Notes under the pieces: model-generated
The model's input: the letters and a program-made list of their open reading frames with translations, nothing else
What the model was told of the DNA's origin: nothing
Databases searched by the model: none
Shown: positions 34,719-43,287 of the stretch, in pieces
Position numbering within the stretch: the first letter of the stretch is position 1
Layout of the letters: each line of letters starts with the position of its first letter
Program-made: the position numbers and the translations under genes
Source of the DNA: Allomuricauda sp. ARW1Y1
GTDB lineage: Bacteria > Bacteroidota > Bacteroidia > Flavobacteriales > Flavobacteriaceae
Length of the DNA stretch: 64,000 nt
NCBI RefSeq assembly: GCF_013407935.1
Contig: NZ_JACBZU010000002.1
Coordinates: forward strand, 434,001 to 498,000
Reading direction: 5' to 3'

Positions 34719-36830
34719 ATGAATAAAATCTGGACACTCTTTATTTTGATGGGAACCATGGTTTCCTGCACTAAGGAACCTGCCACCTTAAACGTAACAT
34801 CACCTAGCGGTAACAACGCCATCCATTTTCATCTTTCCCAAGATGGAACACCTTATTATTTGGTGCGTCACGGGGAAAAAACCGTAATCGACTCCTCAGC
34901 CATGGGATTCGACTTTAAGGACCAAGATCCTTTAAAATCAGGGTTAAACCTGGTAAGCTCCACCCAAAATACCGTAAATGAAACTTGGGAAATGCCTTGG
35001 GGCGAACAAAGGGAGGTGGTGAACCACTACAACGAGATGGTCGTTACCTTGGAGGAATCAGCAGCCCCCAAACGTCAATTCAATATCTATTTCAGGGCTT
35101 ATGACGACGGTATCGGATTTCGGTACGAGTTTCTTCCCCAACAGGGTAGAGACAGTATTATCATCATGGACGAGAATACCGAATTCCAACTGACCGAAGA
35201 CTATACTACCTGGTGGATTCCCGGTGACTGGGATATTTACGAACACCTCTACAACACGACCAAAGTCTCGGAAATCGATGCCCTATCCAAAAGGAACAAT
35301 GCCGACCTTGCCGCAACCTACATTCCCGAGAACGCCGTGAACACTCCTGTGACCATGCGGGGCGAAGATGGACTTCACTTGAGCTTTCATGAAGCCAACC
35401 TTACGGACTATGCCGGAATGACCTTGAAAGTGGATACGGACTCTTTACGGTTGACCAGTGAATTGGTGGGTTCCGACCGATTGGGATACAAAGTAAAACG
35501 GGAACTTCCCTTTAAAACACCGTGGCGAAGCATCCAGATTGCGGACAAGGCCAGTGAACTCATCGAATCCAAATTGATTGTCAATTTGAACGAACCCAAT
35601 AAACTTGGGGATATGAGCTGGTTCGAACCCAAAAAATATGTCGGCATCTGGTGGGAAATGCATGTAGGGCAATCCACTTGGGACTATGCCGGTTCGCAGG
35701 ACATGAACACCTTCACCCAAGATTTAAAACCCACTGGGAAGCATGGCGCGACCACCGAAAACACCAAAAGATATATCGATTTTGCGGCCAAAAACAATAT
35801 CAAAGGAGTGTTGGTCGAGGGTTGGAATACCGGATGGGAACATTGGATAGGTTTTGAGGACCGCGAAGGCGTTTTTGATTTTGTGACCCCCTACCCCGAT
35901 TACGATTTGGAAGAATTGAACCGCTACGCCAAGGAGAAAGGGGTGGAAATCATCATGCACCACGAGACCTCCGCTGCACCACGGACCTATGAGCAACAAT
36001 TGAATACGGCCTTCCAACTGATGAAGAAATACGACATGAGTTCGGTCAAAACTGGGTATGTGGGCGAAATCATTCCCAAAGGAGAATACCACCATGGCCA
36101 ATGGATGGTGAACCATTACCGAAAAGTGCTGGAAACAGCTGCAGGGTACAAGGTGGCCATTAACGCCCATGAACCCATCAAAGCCACAGGAATCCGAAGA
36201 ACTTATCCCAACGCCATTGCCAGGGAAGGACTTCGCGGTCAGGAATTCAACGCATGGTCGGCCGATGGTGGAAATCCCCCCGAACACTTACCCATTGTTT
36301 CCTTTACACGAATGTTGGCCGGTCCAATAGATTTTACACCCGGTGTATTTGATATTGAAATTCCCGGCAAGGAAAATAATCGGGTCAGTACCACTATTGC
36401 GCAGCAGTTGGCACTTTATGTGGTCATCTACAGCCCTGTGCAAATGGCTTGTGACCTGCCCGAAAATTATGAAAACCAGCCTGCTTTCCAGTTTATAAGG
36501 GATGTGGGCGTAGATTGGGACGAAACCCATGTGTTAAATGGCGAGGTGGGAGATTACGTCACTATTGCTCGAAAAGAGCGGGAAACAGGCAACTGGTTCG
36601 TTGGTGGGATTACCGATGAAAACGCCAGAGAAGTTACCCTCAATTTTGATTTTCTGGAAGATGGTGTAACCTACAAGGCCACTCTTTATAAAGATGCAGC
36701 GGATGCGCATTACCGAAACAATCCTACGGCCATTACCATTGAAGATGTAGCTATCAGCAAAGGGTCATCAATGACCATTCCTATGGTAGAGGGTGGAGGT
36801 TTTGCTATCAGTTTGATGAAAACTAGATGA
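34719..36830 (+). CDS. Glycoside hydrolase family 97 lipoprotein
   Basis: 703-residue alpha-glucosidase-like lipoprotein (signal MNKIWTLFILMGTMVSC, Cys17). An upstream TTG would extend the frame but precedes no signal features. The GH97 super-beta-sandwich/catalytic barrel layout is visible in FRAYDDGIGFRYEFLPQ, KYVGIWWEMHVG, GVLVEGWNTGWEHW and IIMHHETSAAPRTYEQQL. It continues in AINAHEPIKATGIRRTYPN and REGLRGQEFNAW. The positions of these Glu residues are compatible with the inverting (SusB-type) subgroup, but I could not align them rigorously. Unlike a polysaccharide-utilisation locus there is no susC/susD pair here. Confidence 0.9.
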   Translation: MNKIWTLFILMGTMVSCTKEPATLNVTSPSGNNAIHFHLSQDGTPYYLVRHGEKTVIDSSAMGFDFKDQDPLKSGLNLVSSTQNTVNETWEMPWGEQREVVNHYNEMVVTLEESAAPKRQFNIYFRAYDDGIGFRYEFLPQQGRDSIIIMDENTEFQLTEDYTTWWIPGDWDIYEHLYNTTKVSEIDALSKRNNADLAATYIPENAVNTPVTMRGEDGLHLSFHEANLTDYAGMTLKVDTDSLRLTSELVGSDRLGYKVKRELPFKTPWRSIQIADKASELIESKLIVNLNEPNKLGDMSWFEPKKYVGIWWEMHVGQSTWDYAGSQDMNTFTQDLKPTGKHGATTENTKRYIDFAAKNNIKGVLVEGWNTGWEHWIGFEDREGVFDFVTPYPDYDLEELNRYAKEKGVEIIMHHETSAAPRTYEQQLNTAFQLMKKYDMSSVKTGYVGEIIPKGEYHHGQWMVNHYRKVLETAAGYKVAINAHEPIKATGIRRTYPNAIAREGLRGQEFNAWSADGGNPPEHLPIVSFTRMLAGPIDFTPGVFDIEIPGKENNRVSTTIAQQLALYVVIYSPVQMACDLPENYENQPAFQFIRDVGVDWDETHVLNGEVGDYVTIARKERETGNWFVGGITDENAREVTLNFDFLEDGVTYKATLYKDAADAHYRNNPTAITIEDVAISKGSSMTIPMVEGGGFAISLMKTR

Positions 36831-36848
36831 TTGGCACCCTAAAGTTAT

Positions 36849-36862
36849 GTGACTAGGGTCAC
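36849..36862. promoter_or_regulatory. CRP/FNR-like inverted repeat upstream of dps
   Basis: GTGAC-TAGG-GTCAC is a perfect 5-bp inverted repeat. Its context, TGTGA-n6-TCACT, is within one base of the CRP/FNR consensus TGTGA-n6-TCACA. The centre lies near 36855 and the -7 box of dps begins at 36885, so it would sit near -43 relative to the expected start, a class II activator position. Confidence 0.5.
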
Positions 36863-36884
36863 TGTAGCTTAGAAAGAACAGAGT

Positions 36885-36892
36885 TATTTTTG
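36885..36892 (+). promoter_or_regulatory. -7 element (TATTTTTG) of dps
   Basis: TATTTTTG ends 23 nt before the dps ATG; no -33 TTG at the usual spacing, consistent with activator dependence. Confidence 0.55.
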
Positions 36893-36915
36893 ATTAAAAT
36901 CAAAATTAGCAAGAC

Positions 36916-37395
36916 ATGACACATCATCTCAACAGAATTGGACTGGACAAACAAGCATCAAATGAACTGGCCAATAAACTCAATGAACTGTTAGCCAACT
37001 ACCAACTGTTTTACATGAATGCCCGTGGTTTTCATTGGAACATTAAAGGCGAAAAGTTTTTTGAGCTTCATATAAAGTTTGAGGAACTGTACAACGATTC
37101 ATTGATCAAAATCGATGAAATCGCAGAGCGGATTCTGACCTTGGGGTTTGTTCCTTTGCACACCTATGCCGATTATTCCAAAATATCCAAGATTAAAGCG
37201 GCCAAGAACGTATCCGACGGTAACAAAGCGATTCAAGAAATTTTGAATGGATACGAAGTACTGCTGCCACTTGAGAGGGAGTTATTGGAAATGTCCGGAG
37301 ATTCAAGTGACGAAGGTACCAATGCATTGATGAGCGATTACATCCGGGAGCAAGAAAAATTAATTTGGATGTACTCTGCTTACTTAAACCAATAA
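36916..37395 (+). CDS. dps: Dps-family DNA-protecting ferritin-like protein
   Basis: 159-residue Dps: stores iron using H2O2 as oxidant and protects DNA in stationary phase or under oxidative stress. The inter-subunit ferroxidase site is read from ARGFHWNIKGEKFFELHIKFEELYND with the W-H pair, two further acidic ligands and IDEIAERIL. Length is normal for the family. A CRP/FNR-like inverted repeat and a -7 box lie immediately upstream. The stop is 5 nt before the DinB gene, so they may be co-transcribed. Confidence 0.95.
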   Translation: MTHHLNRIGLDKQASNELANKLNELLANYQLFYMNARGFHWNIKGEKFFELHIKFEELYNDSLIKIDEIAERILTLGFVPLHTYADYSKISKIKAAKNVSDGNKAIQEILNGYEVLLPLERELLEMSGDSSDEGTNALMSDYIREQEKLIWMYSAYLNQ

Positions 37396-37400
37396 TTTAT

Positions 37401-37841
37401 ATGACCAAATACCTCCTTAAGGATTTATTGGATCAAAATCTAAAAACGTGCAGTTACACGTTTAAGGAAATCGACCAAAAGAACAGTTCCTTACGATTGA
37501 ACGACGATACCGCTTCCGTGGGCTTTATCTATAAGCACATAGGGGAAATCATGCACTTGATCAGTCAGTTTTTCGGTATTCCCACCACGGTTCAGAATAC
37601 CACCATGGGTGAAAAGGATACGGGCAAGGTCTATCAATGGGAAGAAAGCAAGAAATTGGTGGAAGACGGCTATCAAATACTACAGGATTTGGTGGAAAAC
37701 CTTTCCGAGGAGGAGTGGATGGAAACCATTGAAACTCCATTTTTTGGACCAATTTCCAGAATCAAGTTGTTCGGGCATATCCTGTACCACAACAGCTATC
37801 ATTGCGGTCAAATCACCCTAGCTCTCAAAAGGGGAAAATAA
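37401..37841 (+). CDS. DinB-family putative metal-binding protein
   Basis: 146-residue four-helix-bundle protein of the DinB/YfiT group. The conserved metal-binding His are visible in SVGFIYKHIGEIMHLISQFFG and in the C-terminal HILYHNSYHCGQITLAL. The start is the ATG giving MTKYLLKDLLDQN; an earlier in-frame ATG overlaps dps and precedes no conserved sequence. Members act as thiol-dependent S-transferases or are induced by stress in some bacteria; a specific reaction cannot be assigned. Proximity to dps suggests stress response (inference). Confidence 0.87.
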   Translation: MTKYLLKDLLDQNLKTCSYTFKEIDQKNSSLRLNDDTASVGFIYKHIGEIMHLISQFFGIPTTVQNTTMGEKDTGKVYQWEESKKLVEDGYQILQDLVENLSEEEWMETIETPFFGPISRIKLFGHILYHNSYHCGQITLALKRGK

Positions 37842-37919
37842 AACTCTGATAGCTGTAGCCCTTTGGGATACAATTGCCAAAGCTTTCTAAAGGATGTGTG
37901 CCACTTCCGTTAAAAATCC

Positions 37920-37927
37920 TACTTTTG
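37920..37927 (+). promoter_or_regulatory. -7 element (TACTTTTG) of the OstA-like gene
   Basis: TACTTTTG ends 11 nt before the chosen ATG, giving a very short leader. Confidence 0.45.
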
Positions 37928-37938
37928 GGCAAAATTCA

Positions 37939-39642
37939 ATGAATTTGAAAAATAGTGCATTTTTCATAGTGTTTTTTGCCTTTTTGAGTGGGATTGCCCA
38001 AGAACAACAGCCAGAAGGTGGAAGACAAATCAACATCGTGTATGGGGCCAACTTCACCAAGGATGAGGCCCAATTTCCCGGTGCTTCGATTTTTAGCAAG
38101 GACGACGAAAGGCAGGTGCAGTTTGAGCATCAAGGGGCGGACCTTTGGTGCGATATTGCCATTTTTTATGCGGAAGAAAACCGGTTAAAAGCCATTGGAA
38201 ATATCCGCTTGCAACAGGGTGATTCCATTGAAATGAACAGCGGGAAGATGGATTACGACGGGAACACCAAACTCGCAAAGGCTTGGGAAAAAGTGGACCT
38301 TACGAACGGACAGATGCGGTTGACCACCGATACGCTTTATTTTAATAGGGAAAAGCAGGAGGCCTATTACAATTCAGGAGGTAAGGTAGTTGACTCGGCC
38401 AATGTGCTGACCAGCAAGGTGGGTACCTACTTTATGACCCCAAAAAAGTACCAATTTCAGCGCAATGTACATATCGACAACCCAGATTACATCATAGATT
38501 CGGAGCAATTGGACTATTACACCACTTCCAAAAACGCCTATATGTACGGCCCTTCCACGATAACGGGAGAGGAATATAAAATCTATTGTGAGCGCGGCTT
38601 CTACGACACCAAGATTGAACAGGGCTACGGTATCAAAAACACCCGTATTGATTACGACAATAAAATCATCGAGGGCGACAGCCTGTATTTCGATAAGTTC
38701 AAGGAATTTGCTTCGGCCACCAACAATATCCAAATCACGGACACCATCAACAATGGGGTGATTCGGGCACACTACGCCGAGGTGCACAAAGCCAAAGATT
38801 CTGTTTTTGCCACCAAAAGAGCGGTTTCCATCAGTTTGGTGGAAAAGGATTCCCTTTACATGCACGGCGATACCTTGATGGTGACCGGAAAGGAAGAAGA
38901 GCGCGTTCTGAGAGCTTTCAGAAACGCCAAATTTTACAAAACGGATTTGAGCGGTAAATGTGATTCCATCCATTTTGAGGAAAAAACGGGCATCACCCAA
39001 TTGATCACCGACCCTATTTTATGGAATGTGGATAATCAAATAACAGGCGATAGCATTCACTTGATTTCCGATTTGGAAACCGATAAGCTGGATTCCCTCA
39101 AAGTGATAGAAAATGCCTTTATTATTTCGTTGGATACCATCAGTAGAACCGGCTACAACCAAGCTAAAGGCAAAAATCTTTTTGGCAAGTTCATTGAAAA
39201 CGAATTGAAAATCATTGATTTGGTCCAGAACACCGAAGTCATCTATTACGTTTACAACGATGATGAGGAACTTGTGGGTATTGACAAAACCATTTGTAGC
39301 AAAATCAGGCTGCTGATGGCCAATAACGATATTGAGGACATTACCTTCTTTGTGAATCCCGATGGTGATATTTTCCCAGAGACCGATTTACCCGTGGAAA
39401 GTCGAAAATTGAAAGGCTTTGTTTGGCGTGGTGATGAACGGATCATGTCCAAAGAAGAAATTTTTGATGAAGACGACAACAACATCGAATTGGTCAAAAT
39501 TAGGGGTATAGACAACCCGATAGATATTGATGCCGAGGAAAACGAGCGGCAAAACAATACGAACGACCCCATAAACGTACCTAATACCAAGGCGACAAAG
39601 CCAAAGAAACCCGTGCTCAAAAAGAAGGCACAGACCCGATAG
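37939..39642 (+). CDS. OstA-like LPS-transport-related protein
   Basis: 567-residue exported protein. I prefer the ATG of MNLKNSAFFIVFFAFLSG because the signal peptide follows it; the longer frame adds 15 residues without signal features. The body is OstA/LptA/LptD-N-like beta-jellyroll sequence with many repeated turns such as LKAIGNIRLQQGDSIEMNSGKMDYDG, TKLAKAWEKVDLTNGQ and AYYNSGGKVVDS. The C-terminus is rich in Asp, Asn and Lys (DAEENERQNNTNDPI), perhaps a surface or interaction tail. It likely handles lipopolysaccharide in the periplasm as an LptA-type bridge (inference). Confidence 0.85.
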   Translation: MNLKNSAFFIVFFAFLSGIAQEQQPEGGRQINIVYGANFTKDEAQFPGASIFSKDDERQVQFEHQGADLWCDIAIFYAEENRLKAIGNIRLQQGDSIEMNSGKMDYDGNTKLAKAWEKVDLTNGQMRLTTDTLYFNREKQEAYYNSGGKVVDSANVLTSKVGTYFMTPKKYQFQRNVHIDNPDYIIDSEQLDYYTTSKNAYMYGPSTITGEEYKIYCERGFYDTKIEQGYGIKNTRIDYDNKIIEGDSLYFDKFKEFASATNNIQITDTINNGVIRAHYAEVHKAKDSVFATKRAVSISLVEKDSLYMHGDTLMVTGKEEERVLRAFRNAKFYKTDLSGKCDSIHFEEKTGITQLITDPILWNVDNQITGDSIHLISDLETDKLDSLKVIENAFIISLDTISRTGYNQAKGKNLFGKFIENELKIIDLVQNTEVIYYVYNDDEELVGIDKTICSKIRLLMANNDIEDITFFVNPDGDIFPETDLPVESRKLKGFVWRGDERIMSKEEIFDEDDNNIELVKIRGIDNPIDIDAEENERQNNTNDPINVPNTKATKPKKPVLKKKAQTR

Positions 39643-39644
39643 CC

Positions 39645-40841
39645 ATGTCGAAAAACGATTTTTTCACATACCAAGCCCAAACCACACCACACCCACTGGC
39701 CTTGGAAGTTTCCCATGCCAAGGGAAGCTACATTTATGACAAGGCCGGCAATGCCCATTTGGATTTTGTGGCAGGCGTATCGGCATGTAGTTTGGGACAT
39801 GGACACCCAAGGGTGGTGGAAACCATCAAGGCACAAGTGGACCAGTACATGCACGTTATGGTCTATGGGGAGTATGTACAGGAGCCTGCCGTAGCATATT
39901 CCAAGCTACTGGCCTCCCTTCTTCCAAAAAACCTAAGTACCACGTATTTGGTCAACTCAGGAACGGAAGCCATGGAAGGAGCGTTAAAACTTGCCCGAAG
40001 ACATACAGGCCGCTCCCAAATTATCGCTGCCAAGAACGCCTATCATGGCAATACCATGGGCAGTTTGAGTTTGATGACTTACGAAGAACGCAAAGGTGCC
40101 TTCCGCCCTTTGATTCCCGATGTGGGGTTTATTGAGTTCAATTCGGAGAACGATTTGGAACAAATCACGGGACGCACTGCCGCAGTGGTACTGGAGACCA
40201 TCCAAGGAGGTGCTGGGTTTATTGTGCCCCAAAATGGCTATCTGGAAAAGGTTAGAAAACGCTGCGACGAAGTCGGTGCCTTGCTAATATTGGACGAAAT
40301 TCAACCCGGATTTGGACGTACGGGCAAATTGTTCGCTTTTGAACACTTTAATTGCGTTCCCGATATTATGGTCATCGGCAAAGGAATGGCCTCGGGTTTG
40401 CCTGTGGGCGCTTTTGTGGCTTCGCACGAATTGATGAGCGATTTGATGGACCAGCCAAAACTGGGGCATATCACCACATTTGGGGGAAATCCGGTCATCG
40501 CAGCCGCCAGTTTGGCCACCTTGAAGGAAATTACCGAAACCAACCTTATGGCACAGACCTTGGAAAAGGAAAAGCTGTTCCGAAAACTATTACAACATCC
40601 ATTAATAGACGAAGTCAGAGGAAAAGGGTTGATGCTGGCTCCCATCATGAAAAACAAGGAGATAGCCAATTACGTGGTGCTGGAAGCCGCAAAAAAAGGT
40701 CTTATCTTATTCTGGTTACTGTTCGAGCAGCGAGCCGTTCGAATATCGCCTCCACTCACCATTTCCATGAAAGAAATTGAGGAAGGTTGCGACTTAATAC
40801 TTGGCATTTTAAACGACTATCCAACCCCTACTGTTAACTAA
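39645..40841 (+). CDS. Class III pyridoxal-phosphate aminotransferase
   Basis: 398-residue PLP enzyme of the acetylornithine/ornithine aminotransferase fold. PLP contacts appear as LVNSGTEAMEGALKLAR, NAYHGNTMG and LILDEIQPGFGRTGK (D217). The Schiff-base Lys is K246 in MVIGKGMASGLPVGAFV, and HITTFGGNPVIAAA follows. The C-terminal RAVRISPPLTISMKEIEEG is typical. Substrate cannot be fixed from the sequence; amino-group donors of the group include ornithine, acetylornithine, gamma-aminobutyrate and aspartate-type. It follows the OstA-like gene by 2 nt. Confidence 0.93.
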   Translation: MSKNDFFTYQAQTTPHPLALEVSHAKGSYIYDKAGNAHLDFVAGVSACSLGHGHPRVVETIKAQVDQYMHVMVYGEYVQEPAVAYSKLLASLLPKNLSTTYLVNSGTEAMEGALKLARRHTGRSQIIAAKNAYHGNTMGSLSLMTYEERKGAFRPLIPDVGFIEFNSENDLEQITGRTAAVVLETIQGGAGFIVPQNGYLEKVRKRCDEVGALLILDEIQPGFGRTGKLFAFEHFNCVPDIMVIGKGMASGLPVGAFVASHELMSDLMDQPKLGHITTFGGNPVIAAASLATLKEITETNLMAQTLEKEKLFRKLLQHPLIDEVRGKGLMLAPIMKNKEIANYVVLEAAKKGLILFWLLFEQRAVRISPPLTISMKEIEEGCDLILGILNDYPTPTVN

Positions 40842-40927
40842 TTTGTTGATAACATACCCTAAAAATGGACTTCAAGAGCAACCCAAAAGGTTAATTTTAA
40901 GTCCATAGTTCAACCAAAAACGTTCCT

Positions 40928-42328
40928 ATGGCGTTAGAATCTAACGAATATCCTGACAAATCGATAAGCAAATTTGAGTCCATGCTCAAGACGGATGACG
41001 TCTACTTCTTCGATGCGGAGGACTTTGAGGAAATCATCCATCACTACCTGAACAACGGCAAAATATCCCTAGGCAAAAAAGCCATTCAAATTGGTCTGGA
41101 ACAACATCCCAATTCCATGGAATTAAAGCTTTTGCAGGTGGAGGTTTTGGCTTTTGAGGACAAATTTGAAGCTGCAGAGACACTCTTGGATGAAATCCAG
41201 AACATCAATGCGGGCAATGAAGAAATCTACATCCAAAGAGCCAATATCCGTTCCAAGCAGGACAAACACCAGGAAGCAGTAAATTTGCTCTTGGAAGCAC
41301 TTAACGTGACCGACCACTCCTTTGACATCCACTCCCTTTTGGGAATGGAATACCTGTTCATGGATAACTACGAGCAGGCCAAACTCAGCTTTATGCGCTG
41401 TGTGGAAATGGACGACAGTGACTATTCATCCCTATACAATGTGGTGTACTGTTTTGAATTTTTGGAAGATTTTGATGGGAGCATCTACTACCTGAACGAT
41501 TATTTGGACCGCAATCCTTACTGCGAAGTGGCCTGGCATCAACTCGGTAAAATGTACTTGGCCAAAAATTTGTATCTGGAAGCATTGACGGCATTTGATT
41601 TTGCGGTGATTTCAGACGATTCTTTCATCGGGGCCTATTTTGAAAAAGGCAAGGTGTTGGAAAAACTGGGCAGGTACAACGAAGCCATAGAAAACTACGA
41701 GTCCACCATTACTATGGAAGACCCTACTTCCTATGCTTTTTTACGTTTGGGCAAATGCCATGAAAAACTGGGCAATTACGATCTGGCCAAGTATTATTAC
41801 TATCATACCGTACATGAAGACCCTTTGTTGGACAAAGGTTGGTTGGCCATCACCGATTTCCATTATGGACAAAAGAATTACGAAAAAGCCCTGTATTATA
41901 TCAACAAGGCCATCAATATAGATGGTGAAAACCCAAAATATTGGAAAAAAGCAGCCAAGATTTATGCAGCGCTCGAAAATTATGATGAAGCCGACTTTGC
42001 CTACAAACAAGCGGTGGATTTGGGCAACTACGAATTGGCAACATGGAGAAACTGGGCCGAAGTACTCAACCAAATTGGGGACTACAATTCCGCTATTCAA
42101 GTACTTATTCAAGGTTTGGAGTTTTATCCCGATAATTCCGACCTCACCTACAAATTGGCGGGTCTCCATTTAAAAAATAACGACTTGGACGAAGCAAAAA
42201 CCATTTTGTCCAAGGCCATGAAAGTGGATATTGGTAAATTGCGGCAGTTTGAAAAGGAATTCCCAGAATTCATAGAAGTTGATTGGGTGAAAGCGTTGGT
42301 TTCCAAAGTTAAGAGAACCGCCAAGTAA
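40928..42328 (+). CDS. Tetratricopeptide-repeat protein
   Basis: 466 residues with no signal peptide and at least nine tandem TPR units. Examples are YIQRANIRSKQDKHQEAVNLL, YFEKGKVLEKLGRYNEAIENYE and FLRLGKCHEKLGNYDLAKYYY, plus a further FAYKQAVDLGNYEL unit. TPR proteins act as scaffolds; this cytosolic one has no partner domain. It probably continues the same transcription unit as the two DUF368 genes (22-nt gap) but is separated from the aminotransferase by 86 nt with an 8-bp inverted repeat (ATGGACTT/AAGTCCAT). Confidence 0.87.
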   Translation: MALESNEYPDKSISKFESMLKTDDVYFFDAEDFEEIIHHYLNNGKISLGKKAIQIGLEQHPNSMELKLLQVEVLAFEDKFEAAETLLDEIQNINAGNEEIYIQRANIRSKQDKHQEAVNLLLEALNVTDHSFDIHSLLGMEYLFMDNYEQAKLSFMRCVEMDDSDYSSLYNVVYCFEFLEDFDGSIYYLNDYLDRNPYCEVAWHQLGKMYLAKNLYLEALTAFDFAVISDDSFIGAYFEKGKVLEKLGRYNEAIENYESTITMEDPTSYAFLRLGKCHEKLGNYDLAKYYYYHTVHEDPLLDKGWLAITDFHYGQKNYEKALYYINKAINIDGENPKYWKKAAKIYAALENYDEADFAYKQAVDLGNYELATWRNWAEVLNQIGDYNSAIQVLIQGLEFYPDNSDLTYKLAGLHLKNNDLDEAKTILSKAMKVDIGKLRQFEKEFPEFIEVDWVKALVSKVKRTAK

Positions 42329-42350
42329 CCCCACCATAGCCCAAAAATTC

Positions 42351-43268
42351 ATGCAAGCACGTCGTACACTGGACTACGTATTTATCACCCTTAAAGGTAT
42401 GGCCATGGGTGCCGCCGACGTAGTCCCGGGAGTATCCGGAGGAACCATCGCATTTATTTCCGGAATTTATGAGGAACTCATCACCTCCATCAACAACATA
42501 AACCTTTCCCTCATCAAAATGTTGCGAAAAGACGGTATCAAAGCCGTCTGGAACAAGGTCAATGGCAACTTTCTTTTGGCATTGTTCGTTGGGATTTTTA
42601 TCAGCGTCCTCTCCCTGGCCAAATTCTTGAGCTGGCTTTTGGAAAATGAGCCCATTTTGCTCTGGTCTTTCTTTTTTGGCTTGGTGGTGGCTTCCATTTT
42701 TATGGTCGGTAAGGAAATCACGAGGTGGAACATGGGTTCGATTGCGATATTGCTTCTGGGTGCGGCCCTTGCCTTTTTTATTACCGAACTGCCGGCCAGC
42801 GATAATGTGGATAGTCTCCCCTATCTGTTCCTTTCCGGAGCCTTGGCCATTTGTGCTATGATCTTGCCCGGAATCTCAGGGGCATTTATTTTGGTACTGC
42901 TTGGCTCCTACAAAACCATTTTGGACGCTGTTCACGAAAGGGACTTTAAAATTATATTGACCGTGGGCATTGGAGCTATTTTTGGCCTTTTGAGCTTCGC
43001 TCGATTGCTCAAATGGATGTTCAACCACTACAAAAACATCACCTTGGCCCTTTTGACAGGCTTTATTTTGGGATCACTAAATAAAATCTGGCCCTGGAAA
43101 AAGGTATTGGAAACCAAAACCTTTGGTGACAAGACCATTGTGGTGGACGATATGAACGTGCTTCCCGGCGCTTTTGAGGGCGATAGCAAATTAATGCTTG
43201 CCCTAGTGTTAGCCATCCTAGGTTTTTCACTTATTTTTATCCTGGAAAGATTAGCTTCCAAAAAATAA
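42351..43268 (+). CDS. DUF368 membrane protein (PopT-like polyprenyl-phosphate transporter), copy A
   Basis: 305-residue polytopic membrane protein of the DUF368 family, reported to recycle undecaprenyl-phosphate across the inner membrane. The signature MAMGAADVVPGVSGGTIAFISGIYEEL near residue 20 and its inverted repeat LSGALAICAMILPGISGAFILVLLGSYK near 165 are the two symmetric halves. About eight hydrophobic segments are present. The neighbouring second copy is 19 nt downstream. Confidence 0.92.
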   Translation: MQARRTLDYVFITLKGMAMGAADVVPGVSGGTIAFISGIYEELITSINNINLSLIKMLRKDGIKAVWNKVNGNFLLALFVGIFISVLSLAKFLSWLLENEPILLWSFFFGLVVASIFMVGKEITRWNMGSIAILLLGAALAFFITELPASDNVDSLPYLFLSGALAICAMILPGISGAFILVLLGSYKTILDAVHERDFKIILTVGIGAIFGLLSFARLLKWMFNHYKNITLALLTGFILGSLNKIWPWKKVLETKTFGDKTIVVDDMNVLPGAFEGDSKLMLALVLAILGFSLIFILERLASKK

Positions 43269-43287
43269 GGAAAACCCGTAAAGGCGC

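Noticed and set aside
38374..39000. Long antisense reading frame across the OstA-like gene
   Set aside because: Shadow of the true gene with no family features.
40865..40906. ATGGACTT ... AAGTCCAT inverted repeat upstream of the TPR gene as a terminator or regulator
   Set aside because: Arms of 8 bp but a 26-nt loop and no T-run; may be chance.
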